The notes under the pieces: model-generated
The model's database searches: none
The model's input: only the letters and a program-made list of their open reading frames with translations
What the model was told of the DNA's origin: nothing
Shown: positions 8,817-16,891 of the stretch, piece after piece
Numbering within the stretch: the stretch's first letter is position 1
How the letters are laid out: every line of letters starts with the position of its first letter
Assembly (NCBI RefSeq): GCF_032017025.1
Contig: NZ_DALZQO010000002.1
Location: 181,767 to 245,766, forward strand
From: Hydrogenoanaerobacterium sp032017025
Lineage (GTDB): Bacteria > Bacillota > Clostridia > Oscillospirales > Ruminococcaceae
Direction: 5' to 3'
Length of the DNA: 64,000 bases
Made by a program: the position numbers and the translations under genes

Positions 8817-9443
8817 ATGAAAGTATTGCTGATTAACGGAAGCAATCATGAAAAAGGTTGCACGTATACTGCACTTTCTGAAGTTGCTAGTGTGCTAAAT
8901 GAGCAAAAAATCGAATTTGAAATTTTTCAACTTGGCAGCAAACCAATCAGGGACTGTATCGGATGTCGAAAATGCGCTGTACTGGATAATGCCTGTGTTT
9001 TCAATGATGATTCAATCAACGAGATAATTAGAAAAGCTGAAAAAGCCGACGGGTTTATATTTGGCACCCCTGTTTATTACTCCCACCCAAGCGGACGCAT
9101 TCTTTCGGCACTTGATAGAGTATTTTACGCGGCAAAAGGCGTATTTTCTCACAAACCTGCGGCAGCAATTGCCTCAGCAAGACGCGCCGGAACAACCGCC
9201 TCACTTGATGTTCTCAACAAGTATTTTACAATTGCCGAGATGCCTGTTGTATCTTCAAGCTACTGGAATATGGTACATGGCAATACTCCGGATGAAGTAA
9301 AGCAGGATGAAGAAGGATTGCAATCCATGAGGAATCTCGGAAGAAATATGGCTTGGTTGCTCAAATGTATTTCCGTTGGTAAAGAGCAAGGTATAAGTAT
9401 ACCTGAAAGTGAAAGTAATTATAGAACCAACTTTATCAGATAG
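8817..9443 (+). CDS. flavodoxin-fold NAD(P)H-dependent FMN reductase / iron-sulfur flavoprotein-like
   Basis: A 208-residue soluble protein. The N-terminus has the FMN phosphate loop of the family (LLINGSNHEKGCTYTAL, residues 4-20), then a cysteine pair DCIGCRKC near residues 45-52 resembling the compact cluster motif of iron-sulfur flavoproteins, then GFIFGTPVYYSHPSG, the usual second FMN loop. GGAGG lies eight bases before ATG 8817, preferred over an upstream in-frame GTG. It probably reduces quinones, nitro compounds or flavin. Base composition is clearly more AT-rich than the flanking operons, as is the next gene, which suggests acquired DNA. Confidence 0.85.
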   Translation: MKVLLINGSNHEKGCTYTALSEVASVLNEQKIEFEIFQLGSKPIRDCIGCRKCAVLDNACVFNDDSINEIIRKAEKADGFIFGTPVYYSHPSGRILSALDRVFYAAKGVFSHKPAAAIASARRAGTTASLDVLNKYFTIAEMPVVSSSYWNMVHGNTPDEVKQDEEGLQSMRNLGRNMAWLLKCISVGKEQGISIPESESNYRTNFIR

Positions 9444-9631
9444 TAAGTTTAAAACAGAATAGGTGTAGTATTTCCAATTGATTGATGGAATTAGAAACAT
9501 TATCCCCAATGCGCCCAATTTGGCAGCTGTGCAATATCCATATTACAAGTAGCCACACACAATTTCGCCTGATGTTTATTAGCCACAACAGTAGCATACA
9601 ACAAATTATTTATACAATAGTAGGGGTAAAG

Positions 9632-10177
9632 ATGGAATTAAGAATGGAGAATGTTACCTTAACAAGCGAGAATAGACAAAAAATAAAAGAAATTTATCAG
9701 TCTTCTTTTCCTAAAGAAGATCGAATGCCCTTTGTGTTAATGCTTATAATGGCGTACTTGAAAAGTACCCATTTTATTTCTTTTTATGATGGAGATACGA
9801 TATGCGGCTTTGTTTATATGGCTACAATTAAAAAACTAACATTTGTGATGTTCTTTGCAGTTGAGGAAAACATTAGGTCAAAGGGATATGGCAGCCGTAT
9901 TTTAGACAAAATTCAATCGCTATATCCAGATAATAAAATTATTATATCCATTGAAAGATGCGATGAAGATGCAGAAGACCTTGAAGAAAGATTAAGACGC
10001 AGAAAATTTTATGCAAATAACGGATATATGGAAACAGGATACCTAGTGAAGCTGGGAAATCAAAAACAAGAAATCATAATAAAGAACGGAAAGTTTGATA
10101 AACGAGAATTCACCTTATTCTTTTTGAGATACAGTAATTTTACGATGATACCTAAGATATGGAAGACAGGTTCTTAA
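9632..10177 (+). CDS. GNAT-family N-acetyltransferase
   Basis: A 181-residue acetyl-CoA-dependent acyltransferase. The acetyl-CoA pyrophosphate loop is visible near residue 85 (EENIRSKGYGSRIL), and the following helix and YANNGYMETGYLVKLG near 130 match the GNAT core. The ATG at 9632 follows GGGG; an open frame reaching back to 9482 lacks a ribosome site. The acceptor is unknown. Codon use is AT-rich like the reductase upstream, supporting a shared foreign origin. Its stop overlaps the end of the opposing transposase remnant by four bases. Confidence 0.85.
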   Translation: MELRMENVTLTSENRQKIKEIYQSSFPKEDRMPFVLMLIMAYLKSTHFISFYDGDTICGFVYMATIKKLTFVMFFAVEENIRSKGYGSRILDKIQSLYPDNKIIISIERCDEDAEDLEERLRRRKFYANNGYMETGYLVKLGNQKQEIIIKNGKFDKREFTLFFLRYSNFTMIPKIWKTGS

Positions 10178-10625
10178 AAAGAAAAGCACGGTGGACGATT
10201 GTCTATTGTCGTCGTTCTACTTCTCATAATTCCCTCATGGAGATTATGAGCAAACAAGAATCCGGCTTCGGCAACTGTCTGTGGTTTGCATAAATAGATA
10301 CATTGCGTTTTGAGCATTGCGAAGAAACATTCAGCCATTGCATTGTAATATGGGTTTGCTCGCCTTGACATTGAGGGCGTAATGCCGTATTTTTGAGCTA
10401 GGGTCAAATATCCTTGAGAAGTGTATTGAACCCCCTGGTCACTGTGGAGTTGTAGCTCTGCGGTGACCTTTTCTTTTTTCATAGCCGCTTTAATAGTTTC
10501 GAACACCAGCTTGCAGTTTTGGAGTGTGCTGATTCGATAGACAACGATCTGCCATCAAACAGGTCACGAAGGACTGACAGATACCGTGTGCTTTGATGAT
10601 ACATTGTGGTGTGGCCAATGTTCCT
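10174..10625 (-). pseudogene. IS3-family transposase (orfB/integrase-core) remnant, frameshifted
   Basis: The minus strand encodes the C-terminal half of an IS3-type DDE integrase core: HSDQGVQYTSQGYLTLAQKY carries the second catalytic Asp region and NPYYNAMAECFFAMLK the catalytic Glu. Upstream, the frame TRYLSVLRDLFDGR must shift by one base at about 10550 to join IVVYRISTLQNCKLVFETIK, so the gene is broken. The N-terminal part with the first Asp and the element's left end are missing, and the C-terminal tail after residue 85 diverges from the family. No terminal inverted repeats were identified. It marks this patch as a past insertion site. Confidence 0.8.
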
Positions 10626-10641
10626 TTTTCACTGGGCATAC

Positions 10642-10685
10642 AAAAACCCCCTATCGTAGTTTCTATTCTACGATAGGGGGTTTTT
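10642..10685. terminator. perfect 18-bp hairpin, bidirectional terminator
   Basis: AAAAACCCCCTATCGTAG (10642-10659) pairs with CTACGATAGGGGGTTTTT (10668-10685) around an 8-base loop without a mismatch. It has a T-tract on each strand and can stop transcription both ways. It lies between the transposase remnant and the TlpA-like fragment. Confidence 0.75.
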
Positions 10686-10797
10686 GGCATGGTCCGTTTG
10701 GGACGGTAGAGCTCATTTATCAATAAGCTCGTGCCTTTCTTAATGTTTCTGGTGTTAACAAGAGCGAAAAATGAGCATCTGAGTCATCACAAACACC

Positions 10798-11202
10798 TTA
10801 TTTGGTAACCTCATTCAGCCGCTTCATCAGGTTGTCCTCTTGCTTTTTTACTACGCCAATGAGCGGTGCGCCTACCATATATCCGTCGCTATCTACAATA
10901 TAGGTAATAGGAAATCCGGTAATCTCACAGATAAAATCTTTATAAAAGCTGCTTTCGATATCGGGAATGATGTTGGTATAGGTGACACCTTTTTCTTTTA
11001 AAATTTTTTCTGCTCCGGCTCTCATTTCATCTGAATCTCCGGCACTGGCGGCAACAGCAATTAGGTTGATGTTCTTATCTTTGAACTGCTGATAATATTC
11101 CTCCAGCTCGGGCATCTCAGCGATACAGCTTCCACAGCCGTTTGTCCAGAAGTTAACAATAGTGGCATCATAATTCTTGAAGATATCATTGTTCACGGTG
11201 TT
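10798..11202 (-). pseudogene. TlpA/ResA-like thioredoxin-fold protein, N-terminus missing
   Basis: The 135 C-terminal residues of a membrane-linked thiol-disulfide oxidoreductase: the strand ATIVNFW, then the active-site CGSC motif within NGCGSCIAEMPELEEYY, the cis-proline region GFPITYIVDSDGYM, and the family C-terminus. The signal peptide and first strands are absent. At about 11202 the coding sequence runs straight into the antisense of a PTS IIB gene. The longer open frame beyond that point is only antisense translation of the IIB gene. Truncated by rearrangement or assembly join. Confidence 0.8.
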
Positions 11203-11497
11203 TGCCTGTGATGCAGGCATGGGTAGCAGTGCCATGGGCGCCACCAAGCTACGTAAAAAAATAAAGGCTGCGGGGCTTAATACCATTGAGGTAGTGCACG
11301 CCCCTGTAAGCGAAGTACCGGCCGATGCGCAGATTATTGTTGTCCATACCGAGCTTGCCGAACGTGCAGGGCGGGCGGCACCAAATGCAAAAATAATCTC
11401 CATCACCGATTTTTTGAATGCACCAGAGTATAATGACTTGGTGGAAAACTTAGTACGGGGGACTTACGATGATAAAGTTCAACTACACCATCAATGA
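11198..11497 (+). pseudogene. PTS mannitol-type IIB domain, 5' truncated
   Basis: About 99 residues of an EIIB of the mannitol/fructose-mannitol class. The phospho-acceptor cysteine motif is complete (FACDAGMGSSAMGATKLRKK), followed by the Rossmann-like fold and KIISITDFL. Everything before the motif, including any IIC membrane domain, is missing at the 11.2 kb junction. In an intact genome this would be the end of an mtlA-like IICB gene. It overlaps the HPr gene by 29 bases, indicating translational coupling. Whether it is truly truncated in the cell or only in the assembly cannot be decided here. Confidence 0.75.
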
Positions 11498-11726
11498 TGA
11501 AGCAGGCCTTCATGCGCGCCCCGCTGGTATTTTGGTAAAGCGGATGCAGCAGTTTACCTGCGATGTTAAGGTAACACGGGGCGAAAAGACTGTAGATGCA
11601 AAAAAAATGTTTGCATTGATGGGGCTTGGCGTTCGCTCGGGAGAAACCATCACCATCAGCGCCGAGGGTATTGATGAACAGGATGCAATAACTGCAGTGC
11701 AGGAGGTTTTAACCAAAAACCTGTAG
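11469..11726 (+). CDS. HPr-like phosphocarrier protein lacking the regulatory Ser46
   Basis: An 85-residue HPr. The phospho-transfer histidine is at residue 15 in GLHARPAG, so it can pass phosphate from enzyme I to the PTS enzymes encoded beside it. Aligned with B. subtilis HPr without gaps, the position of the HPr-kinase target Ser46 is lysine (DAKKMFALMGLG; K46). It therefore should not take part in CcpA-type catabolite repression. A GGGGGA ribosome site lies inside the end of the IIB gene. Its place inside a PTS operon and the missing Ser46 suggest a dedicated carrier rather than the general HPr. Confidence 0.9.
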   Translation: MIKFNYTINDEAGLHARPAGILVKRMQQFTCDVKVTRGEKTVDAKKMFALMGLGVRSGETITISAEGIDEQDAITAVQEVLTKNL

Positions 11727-11778
11727 GGTATCTATTGTGTACTTAGTATCTGCACAAGGCTAAAAGGGAGGGCGTAAA

Positions 11779-13812
11779 ATGAAAATAATATCCCCCAGGC
11801 TAAACCGGTTGTTGCTGCTGCTATTGCAGCAGCAACAACCGGTGAGTGTAGACACTCTTGCCAAAACGTTAGGTATCAGTAGGCGCACTGTTTTTCGTGA
11901 GTTTGAAAGTGTGGATACCCTGTTACGCCCTTACAAGCTGGAAATTGGCACAAAAGTTGGCGAGGGCTTACAGCTTGTGGGAAGTTCTGAGGCGAAAGAG
12001 AAACTGGCGGCCGAACTTTCTGGTAACAAGAAAAACCGCCCCAACGATAAGGAAGAACGCAGGCTATGTTTGGTTTTATTGCTTCTCAACAGTTCAGATA
12101 TTCAAAAGCTTTACTATTATTCAAATTTGTTGGGTGTTAGCGAGGCAACCATCAGCCATGATTTAGATGTATTGGAACCCGTTATGATCAAATACGGTAT
12201 TTCGCTTGAGCGCAAACCCGGGCAGGGGGTAGTGGCTTGCGGTAAGGAAGAAGACATCCGTTATGCGCTAGTGGCTCAAATTATGCAAACGGGGCAACAC
12301 TCCCGCCGCCTGTCGTATGAATATGGATACCCGCCGCCCGATATCCAGCAGAATGTGGAACAATTGCTTAGCGGTAAGATGGCGCCGAAGCTGGATTGGA
12401 TGACCGAAGACTCGCAAAATATGCTGGCACTATTATTAATGGTTGGAATTGATAGGTTTCGCTCACACCACCATTTATCCGATGCTTACGATTTTTCAAC
12501 CGGATTTCCACGGCAGATGGCGGTTGTATTGGCTGGAGAATTGGAACAAATATTTGATATCCGGCTCCCTGAGGTTGAACGCGAATATATTGCCGGAGGG
12601 GTGCAAGCTGCCCGCGCAAAGCAGCAAAGCCCGCTTGGCAGCAATGAGGCTGCCGCATTTAACAGAATACAAAGCATCGCGTTTCGAATGATAGAACGCT
12701 TTGATATGCCTATGTCAGCCTCCCTCAAAATGAACGATCAATTGGTGCAGGGGCTTAGCCTGCACCTGTGGAGTGCGGTGGCTCGTTTGCAGCGGCAGCT
12801 GGAATTAGCCGATCCGCTAGGCCACCAACTGATGCAGGATTATCCTGAGCTGTATCTGAAATGCAGTCGAGCAGCCAAGGTTCTGACCGAGGAATTTGGT
12901 TTTATTGTGCCGCAAAGTGAAATTTCTCTATTGGCTGCCCATTTTGGGGCGGCTGTGCTACATATTGGCGAACGCACCACTCGCAAGCGCAAATTACATG
13001 TCGGCATTGTTTGTGTTGCCGGCATTGGTGTAGCGTATATGATGGCTTCTCAGGTGCGGCATCATTTTAAAGGAGAGCTGGAAGCCGTTATAAGCGATTG
13101 GAATGGTGAAACTGACTGGGAACATGCCGATTTTCTCATTTCTACTATTCCATTGCCCTCCTCTAATCGAACAGTGGTGCTGGTGAACCCACTATTAAAA
13201 GAGGAGGATTATACCAAGGTACGAAAAGAAATTGACAGGCAGGCTTTCGTGCATGTTGAAAAGCCAAAAAGTAATTTTGCAAATACTTTAACAACAAAAC
13301 TAACGGAAGCAGACTCATGCATAAAAAATGCGAGAGCATTGTTAGAGGGGTTTACGACTCTTTCCATTCACGCCGATTGCACCTTTGAGCAGCTTGTAAA
13401 GTTTGTAGGGTACAGGTTCGGTAAGGATGCCGAGAGCGGACACCAAATTTATGATGGCCTGATGGCCCGCGAGGCACTTTCTACGCAAGTTATTACGGAT
13501 TTGGGCATTGTTTTGCTTCACGGCAGAACAGAAGGCGTGAACACGCCGGTGGTCTCATTGGTAGTTCCAGAAGGCAATCTATTTAAAAACAAACACTTTT
13601 TTAATTCGGCAAGTTGTATTGTTATGCTGATTCCAAAACATGCCGGAAACAATCTGTCAGAGATGATGGGCAGCATCAGCAGTGCACTAATTGAAGATGA
13701 AAGCTTTTTAGCCTCGGTGCTTGCGGGAAATAGTACCGTGGCATATACCAGATTGGAAGCTATTTTGAACGATTATATTTCGCGATTTATGGAAGAAAGA
13801 CTGAAAGGTTAG
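11779..13812 (+). CDS. MtlR-like PTS-regulated transcriptional activator
   Basis: A 677-residue regulator with the MtlR/LicR layout: winged helix-turn-helix domains (residues 1-160, SVDTLAKTLGISRRTVFREF at 22-41), two PTS regulation domains (about 190-410), a IIB-like domain near 415-505 with a cysteine in VCVAGIGVAYMMA, and a IIA-like domain near 540-677 with histidine in VLLHGRTEG. It reads the phosphorylation state of the PTS through these residues and activates the operon. GGGAGGG precedes the ATG. Codons 9-22 form a perfect 18-bp inverted repeat encoding Leu6-Gln4 (see separate entry). IIA, sugar kinase and dehydrogenase genes follow with tiny gaps. Confidence 0.9.
   Translation: MKIISPRLNRLLLLLLQQQQPVSVDTLAKTLGISRRTVFREFESVDTLLRPYKLEIGTKVGEGLQLVGSSEAKEKLAAELSGNKKNRPNDKEERRLCLVLLLLNSSDIQKLYYYSNLLGVSEATISHDLDVLEPVMIKYGISLERKPGQGVVACGKEEDIRYALVAQIMQTGQHSRRLSYEYGYPPPDIQQNVEQLLSGKMAPKLDWMTEDSQNMLALLLMVGIDRFRSHHHLSDAYDFSTGFPRQMAVVLAGELEQIFDIRLPEVEREYIAGGVQAARAKQQSPLGSNEAAAFNRIQSIAFRMIERFDMPMSASLKMNDQLVQGLSLHLWSAVARLQRQLELADPLGHQLMQDYPELYLKCSRAAKVLTEEFGFIVPQSEISLLAAHFGAAVLHIGERTTRKRKLHVGIVCVAGIGVAYMMASQVRHHFKGELEAVISDWNGETDWEHADFLISTIPLPSSNRTVVLVNPLLKEEDYTKVRKEIDRQAFVHVEKPKSNFANTLTTKLTEADSCIKNARALLEGFTTLSIHADCTFEQLVKFVGYRFGKDAESGHQIYDGLMAREALSTQVITDLGIVLLHGRTEGVNTPVVSLVVPEGNLFKNKHFFNSASCIVMLIPKHAGNNLSEMMGSISSALIEDESFLASVLAGNSTVAYTRLEAILNDYISRFMEERLKG
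11804..11843 (+). promoter_or_regulatory. perfect 18-bp stem with 4-base loop inside the regulator gene
   Basis: ACCGGTTGTTGCTGCTGC (11804-11821) pairs with GCAGCAGCAACAACCGGT (11826-11843) around TATT. It starts 26 bases into the MtlR-like coding region, inside the ribosome's initiation footprint or just after it. The stem is not followed by Ts. It could slow early elongation, expose or hide the start region, or be a replication-slippage scar. The structure is seen; a role is inferred. Confidence 0.6.
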
Positions 13813-13820
13813 GTGTTCTC

Positions 13821-14285
13821 ATGCAAGCAACCAATGCTTCGGCTCCAAAGCCGATATTAAGCCAGCAAAACATACAATTGGGTCTTAAACCCGAAATGCC
13901 CCAGGAGGCAATTCGCAGGTGCGGCCGTATGCTGGCAGAAGCCGGCTATGTCAAAGAGGAATACATCAAAGGGATGCTGGCAAGAGACGCCGCTTTTTCT
14001 ACCGCCATTGGCAACCTTATCGCCATCCCCCATGGTGAAAAGGAATATAAAGAACATATCTTGTGCACTGGGGTTGTGGTCATCACATACCCCGATGGCA
14101 TTGATTGGAACGGTGTACCCGTTAAGCTTGTGATTGGTATTGCCGCAAAAGGGGATGAGCACCTGAGCATTCTTGAAAATATTGTGGAAACGCTGGAGGA
14201 AGAAGAGGATGTTGTGCGGTTGGTGAACGCCGGAGACGCGCAAGCCATCTACAAAATATTTACGGCAGAGGGTGAGAGCATATGA
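13821..14285 (+). CDS. PTS mannitol/fructose-type EIIA
   Basis: A 154-residue cytoplasmic EIIA. The phosphorylated histidine is His71 in GNLIAIPHG, with the usual DAAFSTAIGNL before it. It receives phosphate from HPr and hands it to the IIB cysteine. Relative to standard MtlF it has about ten extra N-terminal residues (MQATNASAPK). AAAGG lies upstream of ATG 13821, nine bases after the regulator's stop. The last four bases (ATGA) overlap the start of the sugar kinase, so the two are translationally coupled. Confidence 0.92.
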   Translation: MQATNASAPKPILSQQNIQLGLKPEMPQEAIRRCGRMLAEAGYVKEEYIKGMLARDAAFSTAIGNLIAIPHGEKEYKEHILCTGVVVITYPDGIDWNGVPVKLVIGIAAKGDEHLSILENIVETLEEEEDVVRLVNAGDAQAIYKIFTAEGESI

Positions 14286-15227
14286 TTATCACTGTAACAC
14301 TGAACCCAGCACTGGATAAGACCGTCGAGGTGGATTCGCTGTTGCTGGGGGGGCTCAACCGGCTGCGTAACGTTACTATTGACGCCGGTGGAAAGGGCAT
14401 TAATGTTTCCAAAATGATTTCTGCTTTGGGTGGCCAAAGCATTGCTACCGGTTATGTTGGCGGAAGCAGTGGAGATGAACTGCTGCACAGGCTAGAGAAA
14501 CTGAAGATACAACATAGCTTTGTATCGGTGCAGGACACCACCCGAACCAACTTAAAGGTCGTATCTGCTGAAGGTGTAACCGAGCTGAACGAACCTGGGG
14601 TGCAGGTTACGGAATCGGAGCACACCTCTCTTCGTAGAAAGCTGCTTAGCTATTCAGCGCCGGATACGCTTTATGTTTTAAGCGGCAGTTTGCCAAGAAA
14701 TGCTGACCGTAGCCTGTACAAGACATTAACGCAAGAATTGCGCAGCACAGGGGCTAAAGTATTTGTAGATGCNNNNNNNNNNAGATGCGGACGGCGAAGC
14801 TTTGCGCGAGGCACTTTTGGCTCCGCCAAATTATATTAAGCCCAATCGAGATGAACTGATTGAATATTTCGGCGCACCAGTCGGTACAGGTCTTGAACAA
14901 TTGCTTGAAATGTGTGGGCAGCTGCTATCCACCGGCGTAGAGCTCGTAGTGCTCTCTATGGGTGCAGACGGTGCCTTGTTTGTAAATTGCGATCAAGCCT
15001 TTCATGCCCCGGGCCTGAAGGTAAAGGTGCATTCAACGGTAGGTGCCGGTGACAGCATGGTAGGCGCGCTCGCCTATGCGATGCAGCAAGGCTTGCCTTT
15101 TGAACAAGCTGCAGCTTTGTCTGTTGCTGCCTCTGCGGGTGCAGTCACAACCACAGGAACAAACCCGCCCGACTTACAGACCGTGCACAAGTTACAAAGC
15201 CAGGTGGTGCTTAACAAGATTAAATGA
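14282..15227 (+). CDS. 1-phosphofructokinase / tagatose-6-phosphate kinase (PfkB family), split by N gap
   Basis: Ten Ns at 14773-14782 interrupt the gene. The bases AGATGC stand on both sides, and removing one copy with the Ns restores a 309-residue frame (VFVDADGEALREAL). The protein opens with ITVTLNPALDKT and has the GGKGINVSKM substrate motif near residue 37 and the catalytic GAGDSM motif near 255, typical of LacC/FruK. It phosphorylates a ketose monophosphate with ATP to a ketose bisphosphate. In this operon it would act on the product of the neighbouring dehydrogenase or on fructose-1-phosphate. FruK and LacC cannot be separated from sequence alone. Confidence 0.9.
14773..14782. other. 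assembly gap of 10 N with duplicated flanks
   Basis: AGATGC occurs at 14767-14772 and again at 14783-14788. The contig ends overlap by six bases; removing the Ns and one copy gives an unbroken kinase frame, so no sequence is missing. Confidence 0.9.
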
Positions 15228-15243
15228 AGGATGGGTGCAATAA

Positions 15244-16512
15244 ATGAAAACAAAAGCGGTGCGCATGTATGGCGCAAATGATTTACGTCTCGAAGAGTTT
15301 GAACTGCCTGAAATCAAAGAAGATGAAATTCTTGTCCGAATCATCAGCGACAGCATCTGCATGTCAACCAACAAGTTGCTCACTCAGGGAAAGGCGCATA
15401 AACGTGCACCCCAAAACATAGACACAAACCCAATCATCATCGGACATGAGTTTGCAGGGGAAATTGTGCAAGTAGGGGAAAAGTGGAAAAACGAGTTTAA
15501 GCCGGGTGAAAAGTTTGCGCAGCAGCCCGCGCTTAATTACAAAGGGAGCCTGGCTTCACCGGGCTATTCGTATGAATTTTTCGGCGGAGCGGCTACATAC
15601 TGCATTATTCCTCAAGAAGTAATGGAATTGGGCTGTCTTCTGCACTATGATGGCGACGCTTACTTTGATGCCTCACTGGGAGAGCCAATGAGCTGTATTA
15701 TTGGCGGATATCACATTATGTACCATACTAACAAGACAAACTACGACCATGCCATGGATATTAAAGAAGGCGGAAACGTTTTGATTTTAGGCGGATGCGG
15801 ACCAATGGGCCTTGGTGCTATTGAATACCCGCTGGTTACGGATAGAAAACCGGCTCAGATCGTGGTTACGGATGTGGATAACGCGCGAATTAGTCGTGCC
15901 AAAGAGCTGATTTCGTCTGAGTTTGCACAGCAGCATGGGGTACAGCTCACCTATTTCAACCCACAGGAATCCAATGATCAATACAAAGAATTGCTGGAGC
16001 TCAGCAATGGCAAAGGCTATGACGATGTGTTTGTGTATGCTCCCATCCGGGAATTGGCTGAACTGGGCGACAAACTGATTGCTTTTGACGGCTGCCTGAA
16101 TTTTTTTGCGGGCCCATCCGATCCCAACTTTACTGCGCTCGTGAACCTGTATAACTGCCACTATACCTCCACCCATATTCTTGGCAGTACGGGTGGTAAC
16201 ACCAATGATCTAAAAGAGGCTTTGCGGCTCTCAGCGCAAAAGAAGCTGCGCCCGGCCGTAATGGTGTCACACATTTGTGGCATAAACGCAATTGCGGATA
16301 CAACCGCCAACCTGCCCAATATCCGCGCCGGTAAAATTTTAGGTTATACTCAAATCGATTTACCCCTTACTGCGTTGGACGATTTTGAGGAGCTTGGCAA
16401 AACCAATCCGTTGTTCGCCAGCCTGCACACCAGCTGCCAGAAACACAGCGGCCTTTGGAATACAGAGGCAGAGTGCATTCTGTTAGATTATTTCGGAGTA
16501 GAGCGAAGCTAA
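15244..16512 (+). CDS. zinc-binding L-sorbose-1-phosphate reductase-like dehydrogenase (SorE family)
   Basis: A 422-residue medium-chain dehydrogenase. Catalytic-zinc ligands are visible as Cys39 (DSICMST) and His68-Glu69 (IIIGHEFAGEI), and the NAD(P) fold starts at about residue 180 (VLILGGCGPMGLGAIEY). The pattern ALNYKGSLASPGYSYEFFGG is characteristic of SorE-like proteins, which interconvert L-sorbose-1-phosphate and glucitol-6-phosphate. In this operon it would oxidise a PTS-made hexitol phosphate, or reduce a ketose phosphate, beside the PfkB kinase. It ends the operon. After its TAA the same frame stays open for another 55 codons. Confidence 0.82.
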   Translation: MKTKAVRMYGANDLRLEEFELPEIKEDEILVRIISDSICMSTNKLLTQGKAHKRAPQNIDTNPIIIGHEFAGEIVQVGEKWKNEFKPGEKFAQQPALNYKGSLASPGYSYEFFGGAATYCIIPQEVMELGCLLHYDGDAYFDASLGEPMSCIIGGYHIMYHTNKTNYDHAMDIKEGGNVLILGGCGPMGLGAIEYPLVTDRKPAQIVVTDVDNARISRAKELISSEFAQQHGVQLTYFNPQESNDQYKELLELSNGKGYDDVFVYAPIRELAELGDKLIAFDGCLNFFAGPSDPNFTALVNLYNCHYTSTHILGSTGGNTNDLKEALRLSAQKKLRPAVMVSHICGINAIADTTANLPNIRAGKILGYTQIDLPLTALDDFEELGKTNPLFASLHTSCQKHSGLWNTEAECILLDYFGVERS

Positions 16513-16891
16513 AGGCAGAAAGCTAGAGGGCAAGGGCATAACACAGATAAAACGGTAGGTAGGCTGCATTTCTATATGCGGGCTGACCAAAGCGTAGAAA
16601 AATGCACTATTCAAATTAAAACAAGTGAAATTTGCTTTGAGGTTGTTGGATTCAAACTTGATAATTACCCTCCACAATAGAAAAGACCAAGAAACTGATT
16701 TACGGAACAGTTTCTTGGTCTTTTTTATATTGCATGCAGATTTTAGCCTGTATTCTATGGTGCTTTTTCTGAAACGAGATGCCCTTTAGTGTTCCAAATA
16801 ATATAGGTACATAACGAACATCAAGATTGATAGAAATCGTTTCTTGTCAATTTAGCGGCAACAATATGGAAAGCGGCTTTACTAAATAGAC
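16513..16891. other. intergenic region with in-frame post-stop extension and terminator
   Basis: From 16513 to 16680 the reading frame of the dehydrogenase continues open after its TAA. It includes a possible 34-codon ORF from ATG 16576 (MRADQSVEKCTIQI...) ending at 16680, without a ribosome site at good distance. It could be a remnant of a following gene; a functional peptide is doubtful. The terminator at 16681 follows directly. 16727-16891 shows nothing more. Confidence 0.35.
16681..16724 (+). terminator. intrinsic terminator of the PTS operon
   Basis: AAAAGACCAAGAAACTG (16681-16697) pairs perfectly with CAGTTTCTTGGTCTTTT (16708-16724), 10-base loop, with Ts continuing to 16726. The A-run on the left lets it also serve the opposing Crp gene. 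Confidence 0.9.

Noticed and set aside
9478..9552. Short plus-strand stretch (RNIIPNAPNLAAVQYPYYK) before the acetyltransferase
   Set aside because: Could be a gene tail, but only about 25 codons are open and no start or family could be assigned.
10798..11406. Single 202-residue gene covering the whole minus-strand open frame
   Set aside because: Only the C-terminal 135 residues match a thioredoxin fold; the first 67 are the antisense of the PTS IIB gene, with its motif perfectly kept on the plus strand.
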